Shown here piece after piece: positions 27,680 to 37,138 of a stretch of DNA of 64,000 bases. The notes below the pieces were generated by a model. That model did not search any database. It had not been told where the DNA came from and was given only the letters and a program-made list of their open reading frames with translations. Each line of letters opens with the position of its first letter. Position 1 is the first letter of the stretch. Source of the stretch: Thalassospira lucentensis (GTDB taxonomy: Bacteria > Pseudomonadota > Alphaproteobacteria > Rhodospirillales > Thalassospiraceae); contig NZ_LPVY01000020.1 of the NCBI RefSeq assembly GCF_001613805.1, positions 1 through 64,000 on the forward strand, written 5' to 3'. The position numbers were made by a program, and so were the translations under genes.

Positions 27680-28657
27680 TCAATTCATCCATTTCGCGAT
27701 CATTCTGTGCTGTACGGCTGCCTGTGCCGCCATCCGGTAATAGGACAGCAATTCGCGCATTGGTGATGACATCCGGTCAAAGCCGGAAATGAAGGCGACA
27801 ATAATCCCGACCGATGTTTCGCCCTTGATCGCAAGATAACCACCGACGACCAGCACGCAAAGCGGGGCAAGGGCATTCAGCAGATTGATCAGGGTTTTCA
27901 TCCCGAACTTGAGGATGAAAAACCACATGCGGTTGTTATAAAGGTAACTGATGCCGCGATGGATCGGGTCCAGAAGTTCCTTGTGATCGTCATCTTCGCC
28001 GGGGTGGAGTTCGCTTAGCTCGTCGCTGACTTCGCGCATTTTTTCCACGCGCTTTTCAATCAGCCGGTTGATCTGTTTTTGAATGACCGGCACCAGTGCG
28101 ATTTGCGGGATCAGGGCAAGAATGCCGATCAGACCAATGATCGGCTCGACACTGACCATATAGCCGATCCCGAAAATCAGCATCCCGGCATTGACGACCG
28201 GCTGAGAAAGGCCATCGCCCACAAACCCGCCGAGTTTTTCGATTTCTGATCCGATGATCGATACCGCCCGCCCGTTTTCGCCTTCGCCATTGCCAGTGCG
28301 GTCTTCGGCGTAAAGGCGGCTGAGATGGCGGCGGTTATGACGGATCGCACTTTCACTCAGCCAGCCTTCGTAAATCCGAAGCGTGAATTTGGCCGCCGAC
28401 TGCACCAGCACCACCGCCAGATAGATCGCCGCCAGTACGGTCAGAAGCGACATGTCCTGTTTGCTGATCGCATCGTCGACAAGCCTGCGTTGCAGTTCCA
28501 GCGGCACAATGCCAAGAACGGCAACCGATATGGCAATCAGGCAGACAACGATCTGGTGTCGGCCACTCATCAGCCAGATATAACGCCATAAGGATTGCGC
28601 AGGGCGATCATCGCCGGTGGATTTCGGCTCGTGCGGGCGGATGCGAAACAGCTTCAT
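27680..28657 (-). CDS. ABC exporter transmembrane domain without ATPase
   Basis: 325 aa. The sequence has the type I ABC exporter membrane fold: hydrophobic segments near residues 35-53, 72-92, about 153-173, 176-196, and two near 255-290, with the loop SIIGSEIEKLGGFVGDGLSQ typical of exporter TMDs. It stops right after the linker helix (AAVQHRMIAKWMN), where a nucleotide-binding domain normally begins. No Walker A, signature or Walker B is present in it, and no ATPase gene is adjacent. Substrate and partner are unknown. Confidence 0.82.
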   Translation of the reverse strand: MKLFRIRPHEPKSTGDDRPAQSLWRYIWLMSGRHQIVVCLIAISVAVLGIVPLELQRRLVDDAISKQDMSLLTVLAAIYLAVVLVQSAAKFTLRIYEGWLSESAIRHNRRHLSRLYAEDRTGNGEGENGRAVSIIGSEIEKLGGFVGDGLSQPVVNAGMLIFGIGYMVSVEPIIGLIGILALIPQIALVPVIQKQINRLIEKRVEKMREVSDELSELHPGEDDDHKELLDPIHRGISYLYNNRMWFFILKFGMKTLINLLNALAPLCVLVVGGYLAIKGETSVGIIVAFISGFDRMSSPMRELLSYYRMAAQAAVQHRMIAKWMN

Positions 28658-28964
28658 GAAAGGACCGTTCTGGTGGATATCATAAGGCCTTAACGCGCCA
28701 GAACCCGTTTGGTGCCCGCACCGTTCGAAATGCCGGTATTTCCCGACCGGCTTCTAGACTTTAGTCCAGCCCGCCCACACATATCGCAATGACGTTAGGG
28801 AAATCAGGCCTTTGCGGGCCATTTTGTTCCTGTACCAGACTGTGAAAAATAATTGGCATTCCAGTACCGAATAATGCTATTTCAATTCATCATTCAGATT
28901 GCATCACCGGCATGACCATCGTCATGAATGCATTCCGGGCGGCCCAAAATAAGGATCACGCAAT
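28658..28964. other. Divergent intergenic region before pccB
   Basis: 307 bases without a gene between the lone ABC membrane protein (minus) and pccB (plus). The right part is AT-rich and probably carries the pccB promoter. A perfect inverted repeat CATGAC-CATC-GTCATG lies at 28911-28926, about 40 bases before the pccB start, and could be an operator. AAGGATC precedes the ATG. Nothing else was recognised. Confidence 0.4.
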
Positions 28965-30497
28965 ATGCAGGATATTATCGCCAAGCTCGAAGCCAAACGC
29001 GCAGAGGCGGCCATGGGCGGCGGCCAGCGCCGCATCGACAATCAGCATGCCAAGGGCAAACTGACCGCGCGCGAACGGCTTGATGTGCTTCTTGACGAAG
29101 GCTCGTTCGAGGAATGGGACATGTTTGTCGAACATGATTGCGTTGATTTCGGCATGACCGAAAACCGCATTCCGGGCGATGGTGTGGTCACCGGGCATGG
29201 CACGATCAATGGCCGTCTTGTGTTTGTCTTTTCACAGGATTTCACCGTGTTCGGTGGTGCGCTTTCGGGCGCGCATGCGCGCAAGATCTGCAAGATCATG
29301 GACCAGGCGATGAAGGTCGGCGCACCGGTGATCGGGCTTAACGATTCCGGCGGTGCGCGTATTCAGGAAGGTGTCGAAAGCCTTGCCGGTTATGCCGATG
29401 TGTTCCAGCGCAATGTCGAGGCATCCGGTGTTATCCCGCAGATTTCCCTGATCATGGGGCCGTGTGCGGGCGGGGCGGTCTATAGCCCGGCCATGACCGA
29501 CTTCATTTTCATGGTCAAGGACAGTTCATATATGTTCGTGACCGGCCCGGACGTGGTCAAGACCGTGACGCACGAGGAAGTCACCCACGAGGAACTTGGC
29601 GGGGCGATGACCCATACCAGCATTTCCGGTGTGGCCGATCTGGCGTTTGAAAACGATGTTGATCTGCTCTTGCAGACCCGTCGTTTCATGGATTTCCTGC
29701 CGCTATCCAATAAGGAAAAGCCGCCCGCACGCCTGTGCGAAGACCCGATCATGCGTGATGATTTCTCGCTTGATACGCTGGTTCCTGAAAATCCCAACAT
29801 GCCCTATGACATGAAGGAACTGATCACAAAGGTCGTGGATGAAGGCGACTTTTATGAAATTCAGCCCGATCATGCCAAAAACATCATTATCGGTATGGCG
29901 CGCATGGATGGCCGCACGGTTGGTATCGTTGCCAATCAGCCGATGGTTCTGGCCGGTTGCCTTGATATTGCATCCTCGAAAAAGGCCGCGCGGTTTGTAC
30001 GGTTCTGTGATGCCTATAACATCCCGATTGTCACCTTTGTTGATGTACCGGGCTTCATGCCGGGAACCGCACAGGAATATGGCGGCATCATCAAACACGG
30101 TGCCAAACTGCTTTATGCCTATGCCGAGGCGACGGTGCCAAAGGTCACCGTCATCACCCGCAAGGCTTATGGCGGGGCTTATGACGTGATGGCGTCCAAA
30201 CATCTGCGCGGTGATGTCAACTATGCCTGGCCGACCGCCGAGATTGCGGTGATGGGGCCAAAGGGCGCGGTGGAAATCATTTTCCGGGCCGATATGAACG
30301 ACCCGGCCAAGATCGAGGCCCGCACCGAAGAATACCGTGAAAAATTTGCCAACCCGTTTGTCGCGGGGCGCAAGGGCTTCATTGATGATGTCATCATGCC
30401 GCATGGCACGCGCCGCCGCGTGTGCAAGTCGCTTGCGATGCTGCGCAACAAGGACATCAAGAACCCGGCCCGCAAACACGGCAACATTCCGCTTTAA
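28965..30497 (+). CDS. pccB: Propionyl-CoA carboxylase beta chain
   Basis: 510 aa, the usual PccB length. It is the carboxyltransferase subunit that moves CO2 from biotin to propionyl-CoA, feeding the methylmalonyl-CoA pathway. Carboxyltransferase signatures include [76 protein letters not shown] and the C-terminal [23 protein letters not shown]. It forms an operon with pccA 29 bases downstream. Methylcrotonyl-CoA carboxylase is less likely because of the close fit to PccB. Confidence 0.93.
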   Translation: MQDIIAKLEAKRAEAAMGGGQRRIDNQHAKGKLTARERLDVLLDEGSFEEWDMFVEHDCVDFGMTENRIPGDGVVTGHGTINGRLVFVFSQDFTVFGGALSGAHARKICKIMDQAMKVGAPVIGLNDSGGARIQEGVESLAGYADVFQRNVEASGVIPQISLIMGPCAGGAVYSPAMTDFIFMVKDSSYMFVTGPDVVKTVTHEEVTHEELGGAMTHTSISGVADLAFENDVDLLLQTRRFMDFLPLSNKEKPPARLCEDPIMRDDFSLDTLVPENPNMPYDMKELITKVVDEGDFYEIQPDHAKNIIIGMARMDGRTVGIVANQPMVLAGCLDIASSKKAARFVRFCDAYNIPIVTFVDVPGFMPGTAQEYGGIIKHGAKLLYAYAEATVPKVTVITRKAYGGAYDVMASKHLRGDVNYAWPTAEIAVMGPKGAVEIIFRADMNDPAKIEARTEEYREKFANPFVAGRKGFIDDVIMPHGTRRRVCKSLAMLRNKDIKNPARKHGNIPL

Positions 30498-30526
30498 CCC
30501 GCGACGTCAAATTGGGAGCAAACAAT

Positions 30527-32533
30527 ATGTTCAAGAAAATCCTGATTGCCAACCGCGGTGAAATTGCCTGCCGCGTGATCAAATCAGCCCGGAAAATGGG
30601 CATTGCCACGGTCGCGGTTTATTCCGATGCCGATAAAAATGCCCTGCATGTGCAGATGGCCGACGAAGCCGTGCATATCGGCCCGGCACCCTCCAACCAG
30701 TCCTATCTGGTGATTGATAAAATCATTGATGCCTGCAAATCCACGGGGGCCGAGGCTGTCCATCCCGGCTATGGGTTCCTTTCGGAAAATCAGGCATTTG
30801 CCAAGGCGCTTGATGCCGCCAAAATCGCCTTCATCGGCCCGCCGGTCGGCGCGATTGCCGCGATGGGCGATAAGATCACATCGAAAAAAATCGCTGCGGA
30901 AGCCGGAGTTTCCACCGTTCCGGGCTATATGGGCGTGATCAAGGACACCGACGAAGCGATCAAAATTGCCAATGATGTCGGCTATCCGGTGATGTTGAAG
31001 GCATCGGCTGGTGGTGGTGGCAAGGGCATGCGCATTGCGCGCAACGATGCCGAATGCCGCGAGGGGTTCGAGCGCGCCACGTCAGAAGCGGCAAGCTCGT
31101 TTGGTGATGATCGCGTCTTTATCGAGAAATTCGTCGAAGAACCGCGCCATATTGAAATTCAGGTGCTTTGCGATAAACATGGTCATGGCATTTACCTTGG
31201 CGAACGTGAATGTTCGATTCAGCGCCGTCATCAAAAGGTCGTCGAAGAAGCGCCGTCACCCTTTATCGACCCCGAAACCCGCAAGGCGATGGGTGAACAG
31301 GCCGTGGCACTGGCGCATGCGGTGAATTACTGCTCTGCCGGGACGGTGGAATTCATCGTTGATAAGGACAAGAACTTCTACTTCCTTGAAATGAACACAA
31401 GGCTTCAGGTCGAACATCCGGTGACCGAGCTGGTGACCGGCGAGGATCTTGTGGAATGGATGATCAAAATCGCCAATGACGAAAAGCTGACGCTCGCGCA
31501 GGATGACGTCAAGCTGACCGGCTGGGCGATGGAAACCCGCATCTATGCCGAAGATCCGTTCCGTGAATTCCTGCCGTCCACCGGGCGGTTGGTGCGGTAT
31601 CAGCCACCGGCTGAAAACGCATCCGTGCGTGTCGATACCGGCGTGTTCGAAGGCGGCGAAATTTCGATGTATTACGACCCGATGGTCGCCAAGCTCGTGA
31701 CTTACGGCGAAACCCGTGATGATGCGATTGCGGAAATGCGCGCCGCCCTTGATGCCTATTACATTCGTGGTATTTCGCACAATATCCCGTTTGTTGCCGC
31801 CGTGATGGCCAATAAACGGTTCCAGTCAGGCAATATCACCACCAATTTTATCGCCGAAGAATATCCCAACGGCTTTTCTGCCGATGATCTGCCCAATGAT
31901 GACCCGGCGATGCTGGTGGTTGTTGCCGGATACCTCAATCAGCGGGTGGCGGAACGCAATGCGCGGGTGACCGGGCAGGTCAGTGATCATCCGTTGACCA
32001 TCGCCGAAAGCTGGGTCGCGGTATCGGGCGATGATCACACCGCGTTTGATATCGAAATTGACGGTGTTAACAATGACTACATCGTCGCCATCGGGGATCG
32101 CAGTTATGGCGTTTCATCGGACTGGAAAATCGGGGATGCGCTGTTTGTCGGCGAAATTGACGGTGCGCCGGTCTGCGTGCAGATTGATGTCGAGGGTGTC
32201 GGCTATCGCCTGTCGGCCAACGGCATCCAGCGCAGCTTCAAGGTGATGCTGCCCCGCGTGGCCGAATTGCAAAAACTGATGCCGTTCAAGGCGCCGCCGG
32301 ACATGTCAAACTTCCTGCTGTCCCCGATGCCGGGGCTGCTGGTCAAGGTGTCGGTTACCGAGGGCCAGACCGTCCAGCCGGGCGAGGAGCTTTGCATCCT
32401 TGAGGCCATGAAAATGGAAAACGTGCTGAAGGCCGAAAGCAAAGGCGTGGTCAAAAAAATCCATGCCGAGCAGGGCGCGAACCTTTCGGTGGATGCGATC
32501 ATCATTGAGTTCGAAAAAGACGAGGCAGCCTAG
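30527..32533 (+). CDS. pccA: Propionyl-CoA carboxylase alpha chain (biotin carboxylase + BCCP)
   Basis: 668 aa. The biotin carboxylase ATP-grasp domain spans about residues 1-450 (MFKKILIANRGEIACRVIKS at the start, GGGGKGMRIA, then EMNTRLQVEHPVTELVTGED L). The BT linker region follows, and the C-terminal biotinyl domain carries AMKMEN with biotinylated Lys at about residue 629. The ATG at 30527 matches the family; the frame is open back to 30422 inside pccB without support. It works with PccB as a hetero-dodecamer. Confidence 0.94.
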   Translation: MFKKILIANRGEIACRVIKSARKMGIATVAVYSDADKNALHVQMADEAVHIGPAPSNQSYLVIDKIIDACKSTGAEAVHPGYGFLSENQAFAKALDAAKIAFIGPPVGAIAAMGDKITSKKIAAEAGVSTVPGYMGVIKDTDEAIKIANDVGYPVMLKASAGGGGKGMRIARNDAECREGFERATSEAASSFGDDRVFIEKFVEEPRHIEIQVLCDKHGHGIYLGERECSIQRRHQKVVEEAPSPFIDPETRKAMGEQAVALAHAVNYCSAGTVEFIVDKDKNFYFLEMNTRLQVEHPVTELVTGEDLVEWMIKIANDEKLTLAQDDVKLTGWAMETRIYAEDPFREFLPSTGRLVRYQPPAENASVRVDTGVFEGGEISMYYDPMVAKLVTYGETRDDAIAEMRAALDAYYIRGISHNIPFVAAVMANKRFQSGNITTNFIAEEYPNGFSADDLPNDDPAMLVVVAGYLNQRVAERNARVTGQVSDHPLTIAESWVAVSGDDHTAFDIEIDGVNNDYIVAIGDRSYGVSSDWKIGDALFVGEIDGAPVCVQIDVEGVGYRLSANGIQRSFKVMLPRVAELQKLMPFKAPPDMSNFLLSPMPGLLVKVSVTEGQTVQPGEELCILEAMKMENVLKAESKGVVKKIHAEQGANLSVDAIIIEFEKDEAA

Positions 32534-32575
32534 GCCGGATTGTCATCTGATCGGCCATTGACTGAAACGTGATCG

Positions 32576-32606
32576 GCGTCGGGGGAACATTCCCCCGGCG
32601 CTTTTT
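32576..32606 (+). terminator. Intrinsic terminator of the pcc operon
   Basis: GCGTCGGGGG and CCCCCGGCGC form a 10-bp stem with one wobble around loop AACATT, followed by TTTTTGTTT. It starts 42 bases after the pccA stop. Confidence 0.9.
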
Positions 32607-32774
32607 GTTTCATACCTGTTCGATCGGACGGGTTTGCAACCCCTTTCGAACAGTTGCAACGCATATTAAATACAGAAAACGGGGCTTTACGGCGATTTCC
32701 GGCTGACCTATGGTCGCGGATTGAGGCCCGATGCTTTGACATGGCCATCCAATAACAAGAAACGAGGGCTTGGA

Positions 32775-33524
32775 ATGACCTATAAACTGATTGCCTTTGA
32801 TGGCGACGATACGCTTTGGCATAACGAACCGCTGTTTCGTGACGCCCATATCCGCCTGAGTGAAATGCTTTCGCATTATGGCGATGCCGATACGGTCAAT
32901 GATCGGCTCTATCAGGCGGAACTGGCCAATCTTTCGATCTATGGATATGGCATCACTGGCTTTACCCTGTCGATGATCGAAACCGCGATCGAGCTTTCCG
33001 ACAAGAAAATAAGTGCGGCCGAAATTCATGAACTGGCCGAAATCGGCAAATCGATGCTGCGTGCGCCGACCCGCCTTATTGAAGGGGCCGAGGATGTTTT
33101 GCGCCATTATGCCGCCCATCCGGATCGCAAGGTCGTTCTGATCACCAAGGGTGATTTGATCGCCCAGCAGCTTAAAATCGAGCGTTCCGGCCTTGAAAGC
33201 CTGTTTGCCGGGGTCGAGATCGTGTCGGAAAAGGACCCGCTGACCTATCGCAATATCTTTGGCCGCTATGGTGTGGAGCCATCCGAGGCGGTGATGATCG
33301 GCAACTCGTTAAAGTCCGACATCCTGCCCGTCCTTGCGTGCGGCGGGTCTGCGATCCACATTCCCTATGAAATCACATGGGTTCACGAAATGGTCGATCA
33401 GACGGAAATCGATAATGATTATTTCGTCACGGTCGAAAGCATCGCCGAGGTGCCCGAAAGCATCGAAAAACTTGAAGAGGACCTGCCTGCCTATGGCACG
33501 GTCGGGAGTATGGAAAATGTCTGA
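32775..33524 (+). CDS. HAD-family hydrolase
   Basis: 249 aa. Motif I is IAFDGDDTLWHNE (about residues 6-18), motif II is VLITKGD, motif III includes EKDPLTYRNIF and motif IV is VMIGNSLKSDILPVLACGG. The FDGDDTLWHNE form is typical of a family of HADs of unknown substrate widespread in bacteria. AGGGCTTGGA precedes the ATG. It overlaps the DUF1244 gene by 8 bases. Confidence 0.82.
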   Translation: MTYKLIAFDGDDTLWHNEPLFRDAHIRLSEMLSHYGDADTVNDRLYQAELANLSIYGYGITGFTLSMIETAIELSDKKISAAEIHELAEIGKSMLRAPTRLIEGAEDVLRHYAAHPDRKVVLITKGDLIAQQLKIERSGLESLFAGVEIVSEKDPLTYRNIFGRYGVEPSEAVMIGNSLKSDILPVLACGGSAIHIPYEITWVHEMVDQTEIDNDYFVTVESIAEVPESIEKLEEDLPAYGTVGSMENV

Positions 33525-33900
33525 TTGCGCCGGTTCGGAAATGTCGACCGAAGCATCCCTTGCCAATGGCCCTGCGGCAAATCTTGATCCGCAGACCAAG
33601 CTGGAACTTGAAGCCGCAGCCTTTCGCGGACTTGTGCAGCATCTTCAGGACCGCAAGGATGTGCAGAATATCGATCTGATGAACCTTGCGGGTTTCTGCC
33701 GAAACTGCCTTGCCAAATGGTATCTGGCCGCGGCACGTGAACGCAGCGTTCCGATGGATTATGATGGTGCACGCGAAGTCGTTTACGGCATGACCTATGA
33801 TGAATGGAAAGACAATCATCAGGCCCCGGCAAGCGCCGAACAGAAACAGAAGTTTCAGGACACCGCCCATCTGCACGCCAATATCCCCGGCGCGAAATAA
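33517..33900 (+). CDS. DUF1244 family protein
   Basis: 127 aa. The domain is clear: FRGLVQHLQDRKDVQNIDLM NLAGFCRNCLAKWYLAAA, then AREVVYGMTYDEWKDNHQ. The family is common in proteobacteria and has no known function; the CRNC pair could bind a metal. The start at 33517 is coupled to the upstream HAD gene, with GGGAG upstream; a second ATG at 33541 would give 119 aa. Confidence 0.85.
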   Translation: MSDCAGSEMSTEASLANGPAANLDPQTKLELEAAAFRGLVQHLQDRKDVQNIDLMNLAGFCRNCLAKWYLAAARERSVPMDYDGAREVVYGMTYDEWKDNHQAPASAEQKQKFQDTAHLHANIPGAK

Positions 33901-33937
33901 AAGTCGCGAAATAAACATCACACCAAAGGATGTTGTC

Positions 33938-34252
33938 ATGACCACCACCGAACCCGACCCGCAAACCGGCACCGGAAACATTTCCGTGCATGCCCGGATT
34001 GAAGGCCGGGTGCAGGGCGTGTGGTATCGCGCCTGGACGGTCGAGGAAGCGCGCAAACGTGATCTGACCGGCTGGGTGCGCAACCGCGCGGATGGCACGG
34101 TCGAAGCCCTGTTTTGTGGCCCGGTGGCCGGGGTGCAATCCATGATCGCGGCCTGTCATGACGGCCCGACGCATGCCAATGTCACCCGCGTGCATGAAGA
34201 ACCCGGCCTTGAAGACGGGTTCACTACTTTTGAAAAACGCCCGACTGTCTGA
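33938..34252 (+). CDS. acyP: Acylphosphatase
   Basis: 104 aa. It hydrolyses acyl phosphates. HARIEGRVQGVWYRAWTVEE A contains the phosphate-binding loop and the catalytic Arg, and LTGWVRNRADGTVEALFCGP contains the catalytic Asn. AAAGGA lies upstream of the ATG. It follows DUF1244 at 37 bases and ends the operon before a terminator. Confidence 0.93.
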   Translation: MTTTEPDPQTGTGNISVHARIEGRVQGVWYRAWTVEEARKRDLTGWVRNRADGTVEALFCGPVAGVQSMIAACHDGPTHANVTRVHEEPGLEDGFTTFEKRPTV

Positions 34253-34292
34253 CCACTGGCCGCCGGATTGGCGCCTTTATCCAATCGCGTTC

Positions 34293-34336
34293 AAAGCCTT
34301 TTTCCGCCCCGATGCAGAAAAAGGCTTTTTCTTTGG
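34293..34336 (+). terminator. Intrinsic terminator after acylphosphatase
   Basis: AAAGCCTTTTTC and GAAAAAGGCTTT form a perfect 12-bp stem with a 12-base loop, followed by TTCTTT. It lies 40 bases after the acyP stop. Confidence 0.85.
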
Positions 34337-34444
34337 TGCGGTGCGGTGGCATGCTCTTGCAATCCTGTCCGGCTGGTCAGTCCGCTATTTTGCGTATCGG
34401 GTGTGTGCAGGCCGGATCGGGAACCAAACAGGGAGAATACAAAG

Positions 34445-35299
34445 ATGAAATTGACGACGAAATCATTTGGCGTTGCCGTTCTTCTGGCGGGGTCGGCCTT
34501 TGGCGCGTTTGGCGCACAGGCACAGGAACCGGCACAGAATGACGGTCTGAACGCGTCGCTTTGGTATCAGACCTCGGTCGAATACAAAACCACGGCCCTT
34601 TCGGTTTATGCCGGTGCGCAGCGTCTTCTCGATGCCGCGATTGGCGATCATGACTGGACCGCGGCCCTTGAACAGGATGGCAATTATTCGGCCAAGCCGC
34701 CGGCGATCATCCTTGATGTTGATGAAACCGTGCTCGATAACTCGGCCTATCAGTCATGGGTTGTGACGGCCAATACATCTTACAGCTCCAAAACCTGGGC
34801 GGCATTTGTCGAAGATGCGATTTCAACCCCGACGCCGGGCGCGCTGGAACTGACCAAGGCCGCGGCTGACAAGGGCGTTGAAGTCTTCTATGTCACCAAC
34901 CGCAAGGCTGCCGAAGAAGCCGCGACCATCAAAAACCTGCAGGAATACGGTTTCCCTTACGCCGATGCGGACCATGTGATGGTGCGCGGTGAAAAGGAAG
35001 AATGGGGTTCCGCCAAGGCCACCCGTCGTGCGGCCGTTGCGGCTGATTTCCGTGTCATCATGATGTTTGGCGATAACTTCGGTGATTTCACCGACGATAT
35101 TGACGGCTCCATCGACGAACGCCTTGAAGTCATGGACAAATACGCGACCTATTGGGGTGAACGCTGGTTCATGCTGCCGAACCCGACCTATGGGTCATGG
35201 GAATCCGCGGCATTCGGCAATGACTGGAAAAAATCCCCGGAAGCCCGCCGTCAGGACAAGCTCGACGCGCTCAATAGCTGGTCCGGCCCGAAAGAATAA
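34445..35299 (+). CDS. Secreted HAD acid phosphatase, lipoprotein e(P4)-like (class C)
   Basis: 284 aa. An N-terminal signal peptide (hydrophobic residues 8-24, cleavage after AQA) directs export to the periplasm. The mature protein has LWYQTSVEYKTTALSVYAGA and the phosphatase motif IILDVDETVLDNSAYQSWV (about residues 95-113), then FYVTNRK and FGDNFGDFTDD. These match the e(P4) 5'-nucleotidase or acid phosphatase family. Unlike e(P4), no lipobox Cys is seen, so it is likely soluble. The ATG at 34445 is chosen for the signal peptide. Confidence 0.87.
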   Translation: MKLTTKSFGVAVLLAGSAFGAFGAQAQEPAQNDGLNASLWYQTSVEYKTTALSVYAGAQRLLDAAIGDHDWTAALEQDGNYSAKPPAIILDVDETVLDNSAYQSWVVTANTSYSSKTWAAFVEDAISTPTPGALELTKAAADKGVEVFYVTNRKAAEEAATIKNLQEYGFPYADADHVMVRGEKEEWGSAKATRRAAVAADFRVIMMFGDNFGDFTDDIDGSIDERLEVMDKYATYWGERWFMLPNPTYGSWESAAFGNDWKKSPEARRQDKLDALNSWSGPKE

Positions 35300-35320
35300 T
35301 CTTTGGTACATCGTGATATG

Positions 35321-35357
35321 AAAAGGGGTACGTCATGATTGGCGTGCTCCTTTTTTT
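35321..35357 (+). terminator. Intrinsic terminator after the acid phosphatase
   Basis: AAAAGGGGTACG and CGTGCTCCTTTT pair over 12 positions with two wobbles, around loop TCATGATTGG, followed by three more T. It lies 21 bases after the stop. Confidence 0.8.
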
Positions 35358-35420
35358 GACCGCACGGGATCAATGTGCTTGTGTTGGCTTTCACCAAGTC
35401 ATGCATCCGAAAGGGGAGTG

Positions 35421-36335
35421 ATGAACCGCACTGATGCCCCAAATGCGAAGGCCGATAATATTCCGCTTGCGGTTGGGACGATTATCCTCACGGTTCTGGC
35501 GCTGTCGCTCGGTGATGCGCTGATCAAACAATCCAGCACGTCATTCGTGATCTGGCAGATTTTTGTCATTCGCTCATTGATCGCGATACCGTTTCTGGTT
35601 GTTTATCTGGCGATCCGATCCCCGGCATCCCTGCGCCTGAGCGGTGCAGTTAAATGGATGGCGTTGCGAAGCTTCATGCTGGTTGCAATGTGGATCAGCT
35701 ATTATCTGGCCTTGCCCCATCTGACCTTGTCGGTCGCGGCGGCGACCTATTATACCCTGCCGATCTTCATCACGCTGTTTTCGGCTGTCCTTATTGGAAA
35801 CCCGATAAGTCGTATGGGATGGACGGCAGTTTTCATGGGATTTCTTGGCGTCTTGCTGATCCTGCGGCCGACGGCGGACAATTTCAATTTATACGCCCTG
35901 CTGCCGTTGCTTTCGGCGATGCTCTATGCACTGGCGATGATCCTTACCCGTACCAAATGCCGGGCCGAACATCCGATCATGCTTTCGCTGGCATTGAATT
36001 GTGCCTTTGTGATTGTCGGCGGGATTGCTGCGGCTGTTATCAGCACGCTGTCTGACGAGATGCGCCATGGTTTTCTGCTTGCCCGCTGGGCGGTCATGAC
36101 GCCTTCTGACTGGGGCATGATGGCGATGCTTGCGGCTTCGATCCTGATTGGCAGTGTCGGGGCGGCCATTGCGTATCAGAATGGCCCATCCCAGATGATC
36201 GGGACGTTTGACTTTGCCTATGTCGGCTTTTCGGTGATCTGGGGAATTGTCTTCTTTGCCGAAAGCCCGGATGCACTATCGGTTCTTGGCATTGCGATGA
36301 TTGTCGGGGCAGGGGTGATATCGCTTCGGGAATGA
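35421..36335 (+). CDS. DMT-superfamily transporter (two EamA domains)
   Basis: 304 aa with about ten hydrophobic segments, the usual EamA layout of two five-helix repeats. It starts NRTDAPNAKADNIPLAVGTI; the first repeat contains LALPHLTLSVAAATYYTLPI FITLFSAVLIG and the second ends GTFDFAYVGFSVIWGIVFFA ES. It is a likely inner-membrane exporter of metabolites; the substrate is unknown. The ATG at 35421 has GGGGAG upstream. Confidence 0.87.
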   Translation: MNRTDAPNAKADNIPLAVGTIILTVLALSLGDALIKQSSTSFVIWQIFVIRSLIAIPFLVVYLAIRSPASLRLSGAVKWMALRSFMLVAMWISYYLALPHLTLSVAAATYYTLPIFITLFSAVLIGNPISRMGWTAVFMGFLGVLLILRPTADNFNLYALLPLLSAMLYALAMILTRTKCRAEHPIMLSLALNCAFVIVGGIAAAVISTLSDEMRHGFLLARWAVMTPSDWGMMAMLAASILIGSVGAAIAYQNGPSQMIGTFDFAYVGFSVIWGIVFFAESPDALSVLGIAMIVGAGVISLRE

Positions 36336-36351
36336 CCGCAATGCGGCTGCT

Positions 36352-37101
36352 TTATCGCATCGCCCAACGAAAGGCGCGTTTGATCTCCGCTGTGCCGTTG
36401 TGATCATACCAGCGGCCATGCGCCATAATCACCCGTTCCGGTGCCCAGTCGATCATCTGATTTACCGCCTTGCGAAGACTTTCCCTGTGTCCGGCAAAGG
36501 TCATGCGCATATCGCGCGGTGCGCAGCCATCCGGGTCCATCGAGCCAAACATCCGCACCAGCCAGCGCCAGACCGGGCTTTTGATCTTGTGGGCTTCGAA
36601 ATTTTCAATCAGGTCGGTCAGGATCAGGGTGTTTGATTTCGGGTGGTAAAATACCGCCTCGGACAAATAACCGCCGCGCACCATCACCTGTTCAATCTCG
36701 CCCGCCCATTCGTGTTCAACGCTGTCGGCAAGTTCGGCATCAAACGATACCGTCATGCCGACCGATTTTGCCCGTCTGACCACACCGGGCGCACAGAAAC
36801 TTTGCGCCGCCGGATAGGCCGCCTGCCATTCCGGCACCCCGGCATAATGGATGGTGTTGGGCGCAATCAGACAGGCAACTTCGCCCAGTGCATCAACACT
36901 GGCCTTAAGCTCCGCCGTCAAACGGATCGGTGAATGGACAAACAGCTTTCCCGATGCCAGCCGGATGATCGTCATCCGGGTCGGAAACGGCAGTTTCATG
37001 CCCAGATACTGAAACCCGATGACCGGGCCATCCACGATCCAGATATCGTCCCCGACGGCCTTGGGAACGTTTAGCGGATCATAGGTATCAATCGAAAACA
37101 T
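36352..37101 (-). CDS. DUF4336 family protein
   Basis: 249 aa, no signal peptide. The pattern LFVHSPIRLTAELKASVDAL GEVACLIAPNTIHYAG, then YHPKSNTLILTDLIENFE and VIMAHGRWYDHNGTAEIKRA F, fits DUF4336, a metallo-beta-lactamase-like fold family of unknown function. It is the last gene of a minus-strand run tsaC-oxidase-DUF4336, with a 37-base gap after the oxidase. Confidence 0.8.
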   Translation of the reverse strand: MFSIDTYDPLNVPKAVGDDIWIVDGPVIGFQYLGMKLPFPTRMTIIRLASGKLFVHSPIRLTAELKASVDALGEVACLIAPNTIHYAGVPEWQAAYPAAQSFCAPGVVRRAKSVGMTVSFDAELADSVEHEWAGEIEQVMVRGGYLSEAVFYHPKSNTLILTDLIENFEAHKIKSPVWRWLVRMFGSMDPDGCAPRDMRMTFAGHRESLRKAVNQMIDWAPERVIMAHGRWYDHNGTAEIKRAFRWAMR

Positions 37102-37138
37102 CGCGGACCTTTTTGGGATGGGGTCGCTGGGTTCGGGG

